This document shows positions 1-11,019 of a DNA stretch of 64,000 nt, in pieces; positions within the stretch are counted from its first letter, which is position 1, and each line of letters starts with the position of its first letter. Source of the DNA: Rapana venosa (lineage: Eukaryota; Mollusca; Gastropoda; Neogastropoda; Muricidae); assembly GCA_028751875.1 (NCBI GenBank), contig CM054162.1:5972712-6036711 (forward strand), read 5' to 3'. Below the pieces are notes generated by a model. That model was not told the DNA's origin, did not search any database, and worked only from the letters and a program-made list of their open reading frames with translations. The translations under genes were made by a program, and so were the position numbers.

Positions 1-3000
1 AATGAAAACAAAATGAAAAACTCCAAAAGGTGGTGTGGTGATGACAAAGGCAACAAGGGAAAACACAAGTAAAGCTAAAGGGAGTACACAAGTAAATCTG
101 ATGATCAGACAATAAACACAAGTGAAATTGAGGTGACAAGATAACCCAATGAACGGGGTAAGATGACAATGGACACAAATGGAGGAAATTTTTGGGCAAA
201 GCCAAAAACAAAGGGCTGATAATGAAGACAAAGGAAAAAAAGTGATAAACAGTGATAAAAAAAAAAGTGAGGTGTGTTGTGACAATGACACCCCGGACAA
301 GCTTGATGTGAAAACAAGAACCACGGAAAGCCCGGGTTTTGACTATACCCACAAGAAAACCGATGTTGATGACTATGACACCACAAACAAGCCGATTGAT
401 GACAAGGTGACCCAGTGAAGCGATGATGATGACAATGAAAATCAAGAAAGTCTGATTTTATGGGCAATGAAATCAGAAATGAGGCTGATGATGATGACAA
501 TAACACAAGTGAAATGGCGATGATGACAAAGAGAAAAACAGGGGAAATTGGATGATGAAGGGCACAAAAAAAAGTGATGATGGATTTAAAGATAAAAAAA
601 GGGACCTAATGATGTGACAATACAAAAAACAGTGAGTGAAAAGAATACAAGTCAACCTAACATGAACCAGCCACCAGCACGTGCTTAAGTTGATTTTCAG
701 AGGAAAGGGCACAGGTTTTTGAATCCCCAAAAGGATTTTTTGGACCCGGGCCAGTTCCCCACCCACAAAAGTGCGTGCAATTTAGGGGAAGACTGACACC
801 CCCCACCAGGGTTTAATCACTTAAGGGCGTTTGAGAGTCTTGCTCAAAATTCATGACCAACCCGCAGGTGTCTGTATCTTTCGGCCGTTTGAGGCCGGAT
901 TTATTTTGCAGTAGCGTGGTATAACCCCTTTAAAATAGTCTCAAAAGTATGACTTTCCCCAGCACAATTACCTCATCTATTTTCATAAACAATGCAGTTA
1001 CAATAAAAATGCTTTTCCCATTCAGTGGTCCAAAATTACCCCGGTTCAAGGACCTCGTTTCCTTTTGGATTTTCCAAATATTCTGTGCCGTGGCGAGTTT
1101 TTGTCAAAGCCTTTTGGTTTTTGGAGGGACTTTGGGTAGTTGCTCCCCGGGGGGGGGGGGGGGAGAAGAAGGGGAGGGGGGAGGGGCAAATTCAGTCTGC
1201 TTGGCGGCTTTGAGCTAATACTGTCCTTAGTAAGGGGGTTAGTGTTTTCTGTCCTGCTATGTTTGCTCAGAAAAAGTACTTGATACCCCAAAGGAAGCTG
1301 ATGTGTGAAGAGGAAAAACAAGTGAATTGATGATGCAATCAAAAAACAGAAAGCTGAAAAAGACTACAATGACAACACAAGTGAAGCTGTAAAAGAGACA
1401 AGCAACAATAAAATGGGTTTTACGTACTGGTTTGGGAAAAAAAAAATGGGTCTCTCCCCTTTGTTTCCAGTATAAAAACAACCAAACTAGTGGCATGACA
1501 ATGAAAACAAAAGTAAAAATGGTGGTATAACAATGAAATCACAAGCAAAAGGGTGGCAATGACAAAACATCACGAGAATCGGTGGCAAAGACCCAAAAAA
1601 AAAAAGCAGGAGGCCCCCTACAATGACAACGAATAAAAATGGGGAGAAAAAACAAGACAACACAAGGAAGCTGAGATGTGCAATGAAAACAAAATGAAAA
1701 CTCACAAGGTGGTGATGGTGATGACAAAACGACAACAAGGCAACCAAGTGAAGCAATGGTGATACACCCGGGAAAATTGTTTAACAAAAAAAACAAGTGA
1801 AGTTGATGGGGAACAAAGTCACACAAGTAAGCGAAATTGGCAATGATCAAAGTGGGCTGAAAAGGTTGACAAGACAACACAAAAGGAGTGATAAATGAAG
1901 ACAAAAGGAACCAATTGATAATGACAGTGATAACAAAAGTGAGGTGATGATGATGAAATGACACCACGGCAAGCTGATGTTTTGAATGAACCACAGGACA
2001 AGGCTTAAAGTGACAATGCACCACAGGGCAAGCGATGTTGAGACAATGGTCCCGAGTGAAGTGGTGAGTGATGTGCCCAAAGATACCAAAAAGCACCGAG
2101 ATGACAATGATACACAAATGAGGCGATGAGTGAAAAATAACCAAGTGAAGTGTGATGATGACAATGAGAAAACAGTGATTATGAAGATGAAGAACAAAAA
2201 AAGCTGTGATGGATTAATGTAACACAAGTGGACCTAATGTGATGACAATCAAAAAATGTGCAGCTGAAAAGGGCTACAAGTCAAACCCACATGAAACCAG
2301 CCCCCTTGCACAGTGCTTAGTGCCTTAAAATTTCAGACTGAAAAGGGAAAGGTTCCGAATCCCAATGGGGATTTTTGGACTCCGGCCCCATTCCACCCAC
2401 AATGAGGGGTGCGTGCAAACAGTGGGAAAAGGGCTGACAAACCCCAACCTCAGCTTCAACCCAACTTTAAAGGATGCTAGTTTGAGAGTTGTCCCAAAAA
2501 ATTTTCCCTGACCCACGCAGGGTCTGTATCTTCGGCCTTTCAGGCCGGGGTTAAATTTAGGGCAGTAAGGAGAGTATAACCCGTCCCGTAGTTTCAAAGC
2601 CAAAGCACTTTTCCCCAAGCAGCAGCATTTCCTCTCCTCTTATCACTAAGCTTATGCAGTTAAATAAATGCTTGTTCAGTGGTCCAAGTTTACCCTGGGC
2701 TCATAAATGACCTCAGATTTACTTTTTTGGGTTTTCCACAGATACTTCTGTGCCCCGTGGCGAGTTTTTTTGCAAAACCTTTGGGGTTGGGGAACCTTTT
2801 GGTAGTTGCCCCCGGGAGAAAGGGGGGGGGGGCCAACCATTCAGTCTGCTAGGGGGTTGAGCTAATACTGTCCCTTAGTAAGGGGGCTTAGGTTGCTTCC
2901 CTAGTTAGCTCAGAAAGGTACTAATGATTACCACAAGTGAAGTGATGATGAAAGAGGATAAACAAGGGAAAACTGATGATGACAAACAAAAAGCCCCGAA

Positions 3001-6000
3001 CGAAAAGCATACAATACAACCAAGGAACTTAATGATGACAATGACAACCAAAAAAGAAGTTTTTCGGAATGTGTTTGGGAAAAATTAATGGCATTTCCTC
3101 CCACTTAAGTTTCAGATAAAACAACAAGAACAATGGTGATGACAATGAAAAACAAAGAAAAAAATGGTGGCGATAACGAAAACACAAGCAAACAGGTGGG
3201 AATGACAATGACATCACGAACAAATAGGTGGCATGAAATGACATCCGAGCAAAGAGTGGCAAGAAAAAAAAAAAGCAGGAGGCCGACAATGACAACGCAA
3301 GTAAGCTGGTGAAAAAAACAATGACAAAACAAGTGAAGTGATGATGAGACAATGAAAACCAAAATGAAAACCACAATGGTGGTGAGGTGATGACAACGAC
3401 AAAAGGACAAAAAAAGTAAAGTAAAAGGGAGTACACAAGTAATTGATGATCTGGACAATGTTAAACAAGTGAAGTTGATGGTGACAATGATTACACAAGT
3501 AAGCTGTAAAAGTTGAAAAAAGACAACAAGTGGATGTAATTTGCAATGCAACAAAATGGAGCGTAATGTTGACAAAGACAACACAAAAAGGGGGCTGTAA
3601 ATTTAAAACAAGGAAAACAAGTTGATAAAGCCTGATAACAAGTGAGGGATGTTGATGACAAGCCCCCCACAGGCAAGTGATGATGATGGGCAAGACACCC
3701 AGGGCAAGCTGAGTTTTTGGGCAATACCCCCAAAGGGCAGTGAGTTTTATGACAATGGTGACCCGGTGAAGTGGGGTTTATGATTGGGGACCAAAAAGAT
3801 TCACAAGTAAAGCACACGATGAACAAAAGATATCACAAGGAGGCTGATGATGTGACAAAAACCCCGTGAAGTGACATGATGACAATGAGAAAAAAAAGGA
3901 AGTTGTGATATGAAGCCAAAAAGAAGGAGTGGATTAATGATACACAAGTGGACCAATGAGATGACAAACAAAAAAAAATTTGCACCCAAAAAAAATTACA
4001 AGTCAACCTTTAAAATGAACCCGCCACCATTGCCCTTTTCAAAAGGCCCGGAATTTTAGAAGGAAATTTACGGTTCGAATCCAATGGGAATTTTTTACCC
4101 GGCCATTCCTACCCACAAGAGAGTTGTGCAATCAGTGGGAAGCTGACACCACACACTCAGGCTTTTAAAAACTTAACGGATGCTAGTTTGAAGTCTTTCT
4201 CAAATTAATGACCAACACGCAGGGGTCTGTATCTTCCGGGCCGGTTGACGCGGGGGTTTATTATGACAGTAAAATAAAAGTAAACCCTGTCAAGTAGTCT
4301 CAAAGCATATGCCTTCCCGCACAGCATTACCCCATCCTCTTATCCTAAGCATTATGCAGTAAAATAAACTGCTTACGATTCAGTGGTCCAAGTTACCCTG
4401 GTTCATAGTGACCTCAGATTACTTTCGGATTTTTTTCCCCAAATACTTTTGCCCGTGTCAGTTTTGTGTCAAAGCCCCTTTTTTGGAGGAACCTTGTGGT
4501 AGTTGCCACCCCGGGGTGGGAGGGGGGGGGGGAGGGGTTTGGGGGGGGGGGGGGGGGGCCAACTCATTTAGTTCTAGGCGGGCTTGAGCAAAACGTTGTT
4601 TTAAGGGGGTTTGATTGCTGTCCTGCCTTTTTACTCAGAACAGGGACCACGTCCACCTAAGTGAAGCTGATGTGATGAAAGGATTTAAAAAACAAGTGTC
4701 TGTGATGACAACAAAAAGATGGCTGAAAAACCACACAATGAAACACAAAGTGAAGCTGTAAGTGACAATGCAACCCATAAGAAAATTTTATACAGTGTTT
4801 TTGGAAAATTAATGGCATGTCCTCTCCCTTTTTGGAGGGGCCCCCGTGGGGAGTGGTTTAGGGGGCCGGTCAATCGTGATCCAGAGGTCGCGGGTTCGAT
4901 CCCCGCTGGTCGGGGTGTTGTGCCCTTGGGAAAAACACTTTTTCTCTATTTTCCTCACTCCCCCAGGGTTACAAGTGGGACCAGCTCGCTGGGGAAGTTC
5001 TGGCGACAGCTAGCGTCCTTCACAGGGGGGGGTGAAAAACCACAGTTTGCTTTAAAGCTACAGAAACCCGGGGTAAGCTCCGCTCTATGGGCTTCTGGCT
5101 CGAAAAAAAGGCATACTTTAATACCTCTCCACTTTAGTTTACAGTTTTAAAAAACAACAACAAGAACCATGCGATGACAAAGAAAAACAAGTAAAACTGG
5201 TGGGATAACAATGAAATCACAAAGGGAAAGCAGGTGGCTGACAATGACACATACAAAAAGGGGGGGGAATGCAAACAAGAAAAGCAGGGGCCATGACAAT
5301 GACAAAGCAAATAAAGGCTGGTGGAAAAAACAATGCCAAAACAATGAAATGAGTGTGACAATGGAAAAAAAAATGAAAAACCCAAGGTGGTGGTGGTGAT
5401 GACAAAGACAAAAAGGGCAACCTGAAGCTAATGGTGAGTACACAAAGACTGAAGACATGAAATGATAACACAAGTGAAGTTGATGGGTGCAATGCACACA
5501 AGTGAATGATAAGATGAAAAAAGATACACCCAAGTGGATGATAATGTTGACAATGACACACAAGTGGGGCTGAAATGAAACCCAAAAGGCCAAGTTTAAA
5601 TGACTTTGGGGATAACAAAGTGAGGGATGTTGATGACAATGACACCACAGGACAAGCTGATGTTTATGACAATGACACCACCAGACACCCCCTGTTAAAG
5701 ACAATGGGGACCCCAGTGAAGTGATGATGATGCAAAGAATCACAAGTAAAAACCATGAGAACAAATGATATCAAAGTGAAACTGATGACAATAACAAAAG
5801 GAAGTGACGATGATGACAATGGAAAAAAAAAGAAAGTTTATGATGAAAAGAAAAGACACAAAAGAAGTGTGATGGGTTAATGATAGCACAAGTGGGGCCC
5901 CAATGATGTACAAAACCCAAAAAAAATGTGAAGGAAAAAAGGTACAAGGGCAACCCCATGAACCAGCCACCTTGCCCTTTTCTTGCGCTTGGATTTCAGA

Positions 6001-6535
6001 TGGAAGGTCACAGGTTCGAACCCCAAAAGGGATTTTTTTTTGGACTCCGGCCAGTTCCCCCAAAAATGGAGGTGCTGTGCAACGGGGGAAACTGACACCA
6101 CACACTCAGGCTTCAACCCTTTAAGGATGCATTTTGAGATCTTTCCAAATTACATGACCAAAAACTGAAATTCGTGGCCCGGTTGAGGGCCGGGATTATT
6201 ATGACAGAAAATAGAGTATAACTCTATCAAGTAGTCTCAAAAGATAGCATTCCACAGCCCGCAGCATTACCCCATCCCCATTTCACAACATTTGCATTTT
6301 AAAAAAATGCTTTCCGATTCTTCCAAGTTACCCGGTTCATTGACCTCAGATCACTTTTCGGAATTTTCCCCAAAATACTTTGTGCCTTGTCGGTTTTTGT
6401 TTTCAAAGCCCTTTGGGGTTGGCGGGAGTTGGGGTGTTCCACCTGGGGGGGGGGGGGGCGGGGGGGGGGGGGGGGTAAGCGGCAACTCATTTAGTTTTTC
6501 TGGGGCTTGGCCTAAACTTGGTTAGTAAGGGGGTA
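1..6535. repeat. Macrosatellite array, about four tandem units of 1.6-1.9 kb
   Basis: The same landmarks recur in the same order. A GAACCAGCC-like segment occurs near 664, 2291, 4015 and 5957. A GTCCTTAGTAAGGGGG-like segment occurs near 1220, 2866, 4595 and 6515. A TTTGGGAAAATTAATGGCAT-like segment occurs near 1430, 3067 and 4797. Each unit has a degenerate 30-bp minisatellite (core GATGATGACAATGACAACAC then AAGTGAAGCT), a tRNA-like segment with a GGTTCGAACCCC-type B box, and a poly-G tract. Copies differ by many small and homopolymer indels, so some divergence may be consensus error. The array probably extends beyond the left edge. No reading frame survives across a unit, and I see no gene here. 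Confidence 0.8.
4826..5137 (+). mobile_element. tRNA-derived SINE-like insertion inside one macrosatellite unit
   Basis: This segment interrupts the third unit between CCTCTCCCTTT on the left and CCTCTCCACTT on the right, which look like a target duplication. The insert has a tRNA B-box-like GGTTCGATCCCCG near 4892, followed by TTGTGCCCTTGGGAAAAAC and CCTCACTCCCCCAGG. From memory, that body is widespread in invertebrate genomes. It explains why this unit is about 200-300 bp longer than its neighbours. Confidence 0.6.
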
Positions 6536-6554
6536 AAGGGGATATTTTCCCCGC

Positions 6555-6790
6555 ATTAAAATCAGGAGACTTACTCTCCCCAAAAGTCCCTTCCCTGAGA
6601 CTAAAAACCGAGGGACCCGTGGCGAAAGCAGCAGAACAACTTGCGCACACGTTAAATCCTGTTCCGCTTTTTTCGTAAGAGTGGCCATTGTGGCCGGCGG
6701 GAACAGAAAGGGCAGTAAATTTCCAAAACCACATTTAAGGGGGGCTGTGAAATGTAAAAAAAGCACATTCTGTTATTCCCTTACCCCGTT
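6555..6790 (+). mobile_element. SINE family S1, decayed copy
   Basis: It shares with the copy at 30545 the string GCGCACACGTTAAA, the following GTTCCGCTTTTT and the later GTGGCCATTGTGG / GGGAACAGA blocks. The tRNA-like head is not recognisable here. Confidence 0.6.
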
Positions 6791-6952
6791 TTTAAAAATA
6801 AAATAAAATATAAAAAAAAATGTAAAAAAAAAATAAAAAAAAAAAAATCCTTCTTAAAATCCTTTAAAAGTTTGGAAAAACCCTTATATAAATGTGTTAC
6901 ATTTTTCTCTTCTCTCTCTCTCTCTTCCCCTCTCTCTCTCTCTCTCTCTAGA
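6790..6952. repeat. A-rich tract and (CT)n microsatellite
   Basis: An A/T-only tract at 6791-6847 is followed by (CT)n at about 6906-6949. Confidence 0.8.
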
Positions 6953-6979
6953 ATAAGGGAAAAAGGCTGTACAAAGGAA

Positions 6980-8100
6980 AAAGTCATGCCTGTGTTAATG
7001 TTTAAATATTTAGGAACTGTTTTTTTTACCAAAGCTAGTTTTCAACTGCTGAAAAAACTGGCAACTCGAGGTAAAAAAAGCTTGTTAAATTTGTATGAAA
7101 AAAAAGCGATTATTGAAAAAAAATAAAACTTTTGATTTTTTCTTAAGATTTTTCAGCACAAATCAACCACTGTGTTATATTTCGTGGAAAATTTGGGGAC
7201 TGGAAAAAAGCGCTGTAACAATTGTGAACGAACCTCTTTGCTTTAAAGCATTTTTAGGCTTTTGATAGATGTTACCAACTCTTGTTTATAGTGAAACCCC
7301 AAAAGAATCCCTCTCTGTTAAAGCTGCTGTAAGACCATTAGATATTTTATTAAGTGCTGAAAAAATTTGGGTGATGCGGTTACCTTTTAAGTATTACAAG
7401 ATGCTTTAAGATCTAGATGTCAAGGGGAAAAGCACCTGGGCTTCACAAATACGTACCTATTTATGTGAACTTGGCTTTGGGGTTTTTGGCTCAATCAAGG
7501 TGTCCGAAATTGTAGAGAGTTTATCAACGTTTTCAGGCAAAGATTGATTAACTGCCGTTGGCAGCAGTGGAGTGGTCATATGTGCAAAACAGTGAAAGAT
7601 TTCAAATGTACAGACAATTTATAGGTTCACAGGATGTGAAACCTTATGGAAAGCTTGATATGGACATACATTTGAAAAGAATTATGTCTAAGTTTAGACT
7701 TGGTGTATCAGACATAAATGTTCATAAATTTAGATATATAGAACATGATGATGACGACCTCAGGCTGCTATGCCCATTATGTAAGCAAACAGTGGAAGAT
7801 GAAGTGCATTTTGTGCTGTTTTGTCCAGTATTAGAAGATATAAGACAGAATTACATTCCGGTAAAGTGTAGTAGACAGCCTAATTTATTTAGATTCTGTC
7901 TACTCATGGCATCTAGTCGCCCTGAGATTGTGCACAGCCTTGCTTTATATTTGTGTAAAGCCTTTAGAATAAGAGATATCTTGGTTTCTTAAGTCATATT
8001 TTTTTGTAACTGATTTTTATTGTGGTGGTTGTGGTTATACAATAACACTTTGGTTTTTTGTGCTTCCTTATTTTTCTCACTAAACTACTAAGCAGCTCGG
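6980..8100 (+). mobile_element. Non-LTR retrotransposon 3' fragment (RT C-terminus and zinc-binding tail)
   Basis: The plus-strand frame at 6872-7126 contains FKYLGTVFFTKASFQLLKK, the post-catalytic KYLG block typical of LINE reverse transcriptases. After a frame-broken stretch (7127-7557), the open frame 7558-7992 contains CPLCKQTVEDEVHFVLFCP, the C-x2-C...H...C pattern found near the end of many CR1-, Jockey- and Nimb-like LINE ORF2 proteins. The catalytic FADD region is absent, so this is a 5'-truncated, decayed copy. A 3' UTR-like segment with GGGCCAATGGCC follows at 8117. Confidence 0.7.
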
Positions 8101-8236
8101 CAGCCCCCCTTCATGTATGGGCCAATGGCCTTTTTGTGAATACATCTTTCGAGTTTGAGTTCCAGCAGATACATTCTGTTTGTTTTCTGTTCTCTTATAT
8201 AATTACACCCAAATTTAAAGTATAGGCCTATTTTTC

Positions 8237-8304
8237 GCGTGCGTGCGTGCGTGCGCGCGTGTGTGTGAGTGTGTGTGTGTGTGTTTGTGTTTTATAATCA
8301 AAGG

Positions 8305-8375
<71 letters not shown>

Positions 8376-8386
8376 ATAATCAAAGG

Positions 8387-8483
<97 letters not shown>

Positions 8484-8542
8484 GTGTGTGTAGTATTTTG
8501 GTCTGATGATCAAAGGAATTGTGTGCTTTGTGTGTGTGTGTG

Positions 8543-8575
<33 letters not shown>

Positions 8576-8665
8576 GTGTGTGTGTTTTGTGTTTTGTGTG
8601 TGTGTGTGGTGTGTGTGTGTGTGTGTGTGCGTGCGCGCGCGCGCGCACATGCGCACGCTGTGTTT
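8237..8665. repeat. (GT)n microsatellite with interspersed ATAATCAAAGGAA units
   Basis: The long (TG)n tract is broken by TTTTATAATCAAAGGAAGTG near 8290 and again near 8372, and by the related GATGATCAAAGGAATTG near 8507. It ends in GCGC-rich alternation (8629-8660). Cys/Val and Thr/His open frames here are artefacts of the repeat. Confidence 0.95.
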
Positions 8666-8969
8666 GTGTCTGTCTGTGGTTTTACCTTATCACCATTTGT
8701 TTTTTATGTGTTTGTGTGTGGATATTTTCCTGCTTGTTTGTTTTTAGTTTGTTTTGTATTTTTCCTCTCCTCTTTGTCTGTGTTGGCTGTGGCTGGTGTT
8801 TATTGTCTGCCTGTTTGGTTGTTGTCCTTGCAGTGCTTGATTGTTTCCTTGTTGGGTTTGTTTTTACCTTTTTGGTTTCATGATGTATCCCAAATAAGGA
8901 CGGGGACTAGATGTAAAAATATTTTAAAAACCCACAAAACATACAACTACACATGAGTGCTTGCGATTT

Positions 8970-8970
8970 G

Positions 8971-9030
<60 letters not shown>

Positions 9031-9031
9031 C
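8970..9031. repeat. (CT)n microsatellite
   Basis: A nearly perfect CT dinucleotide run with one TTTC interruption. Confidence 0.95.
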
Positions 9032-10128
9032 ACATGCTTTTGCATTATTTGTTCTTGCTACAATACTATGTGTGTCATCGATTTTACGTCTGTCCACTTA
9101 AAATGACATGTAACGACAGATAGGTCCTATCCAATTTCTAGCAGACGCGCATGAAATTAACATACAGGAGTGGCAAATAATTTTTTTTAAATTAATATTA
9201 ACAATCAAAACAAGAAACAAAAAAAAAGCCAACCGAAAAATAGTCATTTTCTTCTGTATAGAGTAAAAATTTCCCTTGGTGAATTTCTTTTTTTCTTCTT
9301 TGTAAATCAGTCGTCGGTCTGATTGTATTATAATCTCGCTGTAGGGACTGTACCACCAACCAACCATCACCGAAATTAAGGATGAAGTTTTAATCAGTCG
9401 CCGCGAGGACTGTATCATATAATAAAATATCCGGAGCATGGTTTTTGACAGGTAACATTTTACATTATTCCGGAAATGCTTTTTCTAACGCTATGAATGA
9501 TCTCCCCTGATCTAACGGAAGAGTCGCTAGGCCGAGTGTACAAAAAACATTTATAAATAAGAGATGATCATTTTGCTTTTGCTGAAGATTTATTTGATGG
9601 CAAGTTGCAGAAATAACGCCTTGGATGAGAAGAATGTAGACTGCAGAGACAGTCTCTTCTGAACACAATCTACGACAATCCACTGCTCAAGGGAACATTT
9701 ACTAATTTAGCTACTGTCTTGTCGGCTCGGTAAGTTCACTCTGTCAAACGCTGTTCTTATCGTGCTGCCTGATCTACAATCGTGATGATCTGATAATCGG
9801 GACTCACTAGTAGATAAGTCTCAGAGTCTGACCACTGTGAGTGCTATTAGTACTGCAAAGAAGTGAGGACGTTGTCATAAATGAACTGATTTTCTTTGCT
9901 TGTGGACGAAAGGTCCTTTGCTCAGCTGGGCTACCTATTGCTCTAATTAATATTTGGACATGCTAAACTACAACAATAATAATGATTAACAGTTTCCATT
10001 CTTGATAAAGTTTGAACTCTAGCAGTCTCTGTCTGTTGGTGACTGGGTAAGTATCTCCCCTCTATCTTTCTATTTTCTCTTCTTATTGAAGTTATTCTAA
10101 TAACTTATAATAAAGGCACTAGTACTAG
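9032..10128. other. Stretch with no recognised feature
   Basis: Moderately complex AT-rich sequence. Short ORFs on the minus strand (9098-9439 and 9465-9683) show no motif I recognise and have no flanking splice signals that would make them convincing. Confidence 0.5.
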
Positions 10129-10233
10129 TTAGTTTACTACTACTGCTGCTGCTGCTACTTCTACTACTTCCTCTACCACTACCTCTACTACTGTACTACT
10201 TCTACTGCTGCTGCTAGGGCAACTCCTCCTCCT

Positions 10234-10266
<33 letters not shown>

Positions 10267-10304
10267 ACTACTAACTACCATGATGATGACAATGACTACT
10301 ACTT

Positions 10305-10339
<35 letters not shown>

Positions 10340-10345
10340 GTCATG
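10129..10345. repeat. (ACT)n/(GCT)n trinucleotide repeat
   Basis: An imperfect TAC/TGC trinucleotide tract, purest at 10236-10265 and 10298-10339. Confidence 0.95.
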
Positions 10346-10429
10346 CACATTACTATTACCACAGTACATCTATGTCATGCATACACACAGTTTAACGCCC
10401 CGCACACACACATACAATGTTCAAAATAA

Positions 10430-10680
10430 CACTTTCTCCCCAAAAGTCCTTAGGATGAGACTATTAAAAAAAAAAAGTATAATTATAAACCAAGGTCCCG
10501 GTTGCGAATGCACGCAAAACATCTTGTTCACACACTAAAACCTGTTCTGCTTTTCGGAAGAGTAGGTCATTGTGTGCCAGTGGGAACGGATGACAAAATT
10601 GACAAAACTGCATACACACTGGGACTGGATGAAAAAAGCACTTGAGTGCTTAGTCCATTATCTTAGAAATAAAAGAATAA
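10430..10680 (+). mobile_element. SINE family S1 copy
   Basis: It contains GATGAGACTATT, GGTCCCGGTTGCGAATGCA, AACATCTTGTTCACACAC, GTCATTGTGTGCCAGTGGGA and ends in AGTGCTTAGTCCATTATC. These correspond in order to the 30545 copy. Confidence 0.75.
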
Positions 10681-11019
10681 AATAAATTTAAACACACACA
10701 TACATATGACCAACTCTCAAAAGCCTTGAAAAGGCGCCTCATCAGTTGCTGAAAATTAATTTACAGCAGACTTTCATGTGATAGAGATTTATTCTAAGTT
10801 TAGACTCCCAGGCAATATTCATATTTTACAACCGAAAACAGTGAAAACTGAAAAGATTATATTTCTGATTCTTTATTTTAAAAAAAAATCACATTCAAAC
10901 TCAAAGACAGATGAAAAAATAGTGTTATTTGTGACGTGACACAAATCATTCCTTCATGAGTCAGTAAATTCAAAGGTGAAAAAGGCTGTTAGAAGCTCTG
11001 ATGTTGTCTTTGATGTAAT

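Noticed and set aside
105..3989. Minus-strand His/Leu/Phe/Ser-rich ORFs of 100-205 codons
   Set aside because: Reverse-strand frames of the GATGATGACAATGAC minisatellite; overlapping frames in all phases and no domain.
4860..4925. tRNA gene
   Set aside because: It has a B-box-like string but no foldable full cloverleaf. It is part of a SINE-like repeat.
8243..8956. Long Cys/Val and Thr/His open frames
   Set aside because: Direct translations of (GT)n/(CA)n; no independent coding signal.
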